From Candidatus Odinarchaeota archaeon (GTDB lineage: Archaea; Asgardarchaeota; JAGGXT01), in contig JAGGXT010000193.1 in assembly GCA_021162905.1 (NCBI GenBank), positions 1 to 6,446 on the forward strand: 6,446 nt of DNA, in the 5' to 3' direction. A model generated the notes under the pieces. That model made no database searches and was not told the origin of the DNA. It worked only from the letters and a program-made list of their open reading frames with translations. The position numbers and the translations under genes are program-made. Below, piece by piece: positions 5,256-6,446 of the stretch; positions within the stretch are counted from its first letter, which is position 1, and each line of letters opens with the position of its first letter.

Positions 5256-6416
5256 ATGCTATATGATGACATTAAGAAATATGAAAATATTGTAAATAGA
5301 TGCATTGGATGTAATTTCTGTATCGAGAATAGCTGGCTAGGGCCATATCATGGGTGTCCAGTATATGATATAAAAGAATTCGAGTCCTATGGGCCACGAG
5401 GACGAAATCTTATAATGTCATTACTCATAGCTGGTGATGAAAACTTAAAACTCGATAAAAAATTAGCAGAGAGAATATTCTTATGCGCTGATTGTGGTTT
5501 TTGCGAAGAATTCTGTATGACTGGTTTACCATTAGAAGAGCTTAGGCTCGCCCTAAGTAATTATATATTGAAAAATGCATCTGAACTTCCAAAAAGCGTA
5601 ATTCAAGCTAAAGAAAGACTTTTAAAGACAGGAAATATCTTTGGGAAGAGTGACAAAGAAAAACTATCCTGGCTTGATGACAAATCGGTAGTTGATAAAG
5701 AAAATGCAGAAATAGTTTACTTTGTGGGATGCTCAACTCACTACGGCCAGACTCAAATTGCTAAAGCAGTTGTTGAAATACTTAAAAAAACAAATGCGAA
5801 TTTTACAATACTAAGCTCAGAAAAGTGCTGTGGATATCCTCTCTTTGCAGTTGGCGATATAGAGAATGGAATAAAATTTATAGAGGACAATATTCAACAA
5901 ATTAAATCTGTAAAAGCAAAGACTGTTCTATTTAACTGTCCCGGTTGCATGAAAACCTTTACACGAACATATACCTTAGTTACTGGTAAGCAGTTTCCGT
6001 TTAAAGCAATGCATAGTACCGAATATCTAAATAATTATCTGAAGGAGCGAAGATTAAAACTAAGACTTGATTTATCAACTACTGCAACATACCATGATCC
6101 TTGCCATTTGGGCCGAGGCCTTGGTATCTATGCTGAACCTAGAGAACTTATAAAGAGAATTGAAAATCTACAGTTAATTGAAATGCCTAGATCAAAAGAG
6201 AAGTCATATTGCTGTGGTGGTGCTCTAACCACAACCAATCCACGAATAAAGGAAGAAATTTCATTAAGAAGATTTGAAGAGATGGAGAAATTAGGCGTTT
6301 CTATATTTTTACAAGCATGTCCTACATGCGCAATGAATCTAAAAAGGGTTGCTGAGAAGAAAAACAGCAAAGTAAAAGTTATGGATGTCATAGAATTGTT
6401 TAACATGCTATTATAA
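5256..6416 (+). CDS. Iron-sulfur electron-transfer subunit, GlcF/HdrD type with two CCG domains
   Basis: A 386-residue iron-sulfur protein built like GlcF, GlpC and HdrD. The N-terminus carries two 4Fe-4S motifs: Cys16, 19, 22 and 34 (C-x2-C-x2-C-x11-C-P) and Cys77, 80, 83 and 87 (C-x2-C-x2-C-x3-C). The first has an eleven-residue spacer where three is usual, and the second is followed by Met instead of Pro. Two cysteine-rich CCG domains follow. The first has Cys159, CCG at 191-193 and CPGC at 228-231; the second has HDPCH at 280-284, CCGG at 319-322 and CPTC at 355-358. In HdrB such domains hold non-cubane 4Fe-4S clusters. No membrane helix is visible. It should take electrons from the FAD subunit encoded one base upstream and pass them to a quinone, a disulfide or another carrier; which one is not evident. 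Start choice rests on GGAGGAG seven bases upstream. The gene ends in tandem TAA stops (6414-6419). A soluble heterodisulfide-reductase-like role is an alternative. Confidence 0.93.
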   Translation: MLYDDIKKYENIVNRCIGCNFCIENSWLGPYHGCPVYDIKEFESYGPRGRNLIMSLLIAGDENLKLDKKLAERIFLCADCGFCEEFCMTGLPLEELRLALSNYILKNASELPKSVIQAKERLLKTGNIFGKSDKEKLSWLDDKSVVDKENAEIVYFVGCSTHYGQTQIAKAVVEILKKTNANFTILSSEKCCGYPLFAVGDIENGIKFIEDNIQQIKSVKAKTVLFNCPGCMKTFTRTYTLVTGKQFPFKAMHSTEYLNNYLKERRLKLRLDLSTTATYHDPCHLGRGLGIYAEPRELIKRIENLQLIEMPRSKEKSYCCGGALTTTNPRIKEEISLRRFEEMEKLGVSIFLQACPTCAMNLKRVAEKKNSKVKVMDVIELFNMLL

Positions 6417-6446
6417 TAAGAAAATATTAAAGAAAATAGAAAGCCA

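Noticed and set aside
1..6446. CRISPR array, insertion sequence, toxin-antitoxin or defence system
   Set aside because: No regularly spaced repeats, terminal inverted repeats, transposase or integrase motifs, or small paired genes were seen; every long frame belongs to a metabolic family or to the unrecognised left-edge fragment.

Overview
This 6.4 kb window looks archaeal. The ribosome-binding sites match an archaeal 16S tail (GGTGAT, GGAGGAG and GAGG just ahead of starts). TATA-like boxes, not bacterial -35/-10 pairs, precede the genes, and T-rich tracts follow the stops. All chosen starts are ATG. The main block is AT-rich (sampled lines run roughly 30-43% GC). The lineage cannot be fixed from the sequence alone; a thermophilic Thermoproteota-type archaeon is only a guess.

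Layout. (1) Positions 1-246 (+) hold the 3' end of an unrecognised gene with visibly higher GC. (2) A convergent gap at 247-330 carries a hairpin and T-rich tracts that could end transcription from both sides. (3) Positions 331-1272 (-) encode a complete NAD-dependent malate/lactate dehydrogenase family protein with a malate-type Arg in the specificity loop but Glu in place of the catalytic Asp. (4) Positions 1273-1620 form a 348-base AT-rich non-coding stretch containing the dehydrogenase leader, a 7-bp perfect hairpin and a pair of ATCGAT palindromes. (5) Positions 1621-3580 (-) are a two-gene operon: an ADP-ribosylglycohydrolase (DraG/ARH) family protein followed 10 bases later by a PfkB/ribokinase family sugar kinase. 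(6) Positions 3581-3844 are a divergent promoter region. (7) Positions 3845-6416 (+) are a second two-gene operon: a GlcD-type FAD oxidoreductase and, one base after its stop, a GlcF/HdrD-type iron-sulfur protein with two 4Fe-4S motifs and two CCG domains.

How the genes work together. The FAD protein and the iron-sulfur protein almost certainly form one complex. It should oxidise a 2-hydroxyacid-like substrate at FAD and pass electrons through the iron-sulfur subunit to a quinone or another carrier; the substrate is unknown, and the flavin subunit lacks the usual HxGDGNxH motif. The glycohydrolase and kinase pair is the same combination as E. coli yegU-yegV. It suggests a route in which an N- or O-glycosidic bond to a ribose unit is cut and the released sugar or nucleoside is phosphorylated. 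The dehydrogenase could interconvert a 2-keto and a 2-hydroxy acid, but nothing in the sequence ties it to either operon. I found no CRISPR array, tRNA, rRNA, transposase or integrase. The novelty lies in active-site departures within known families and in the recurrent gene pair, not in an obvious new defence or mobile system.
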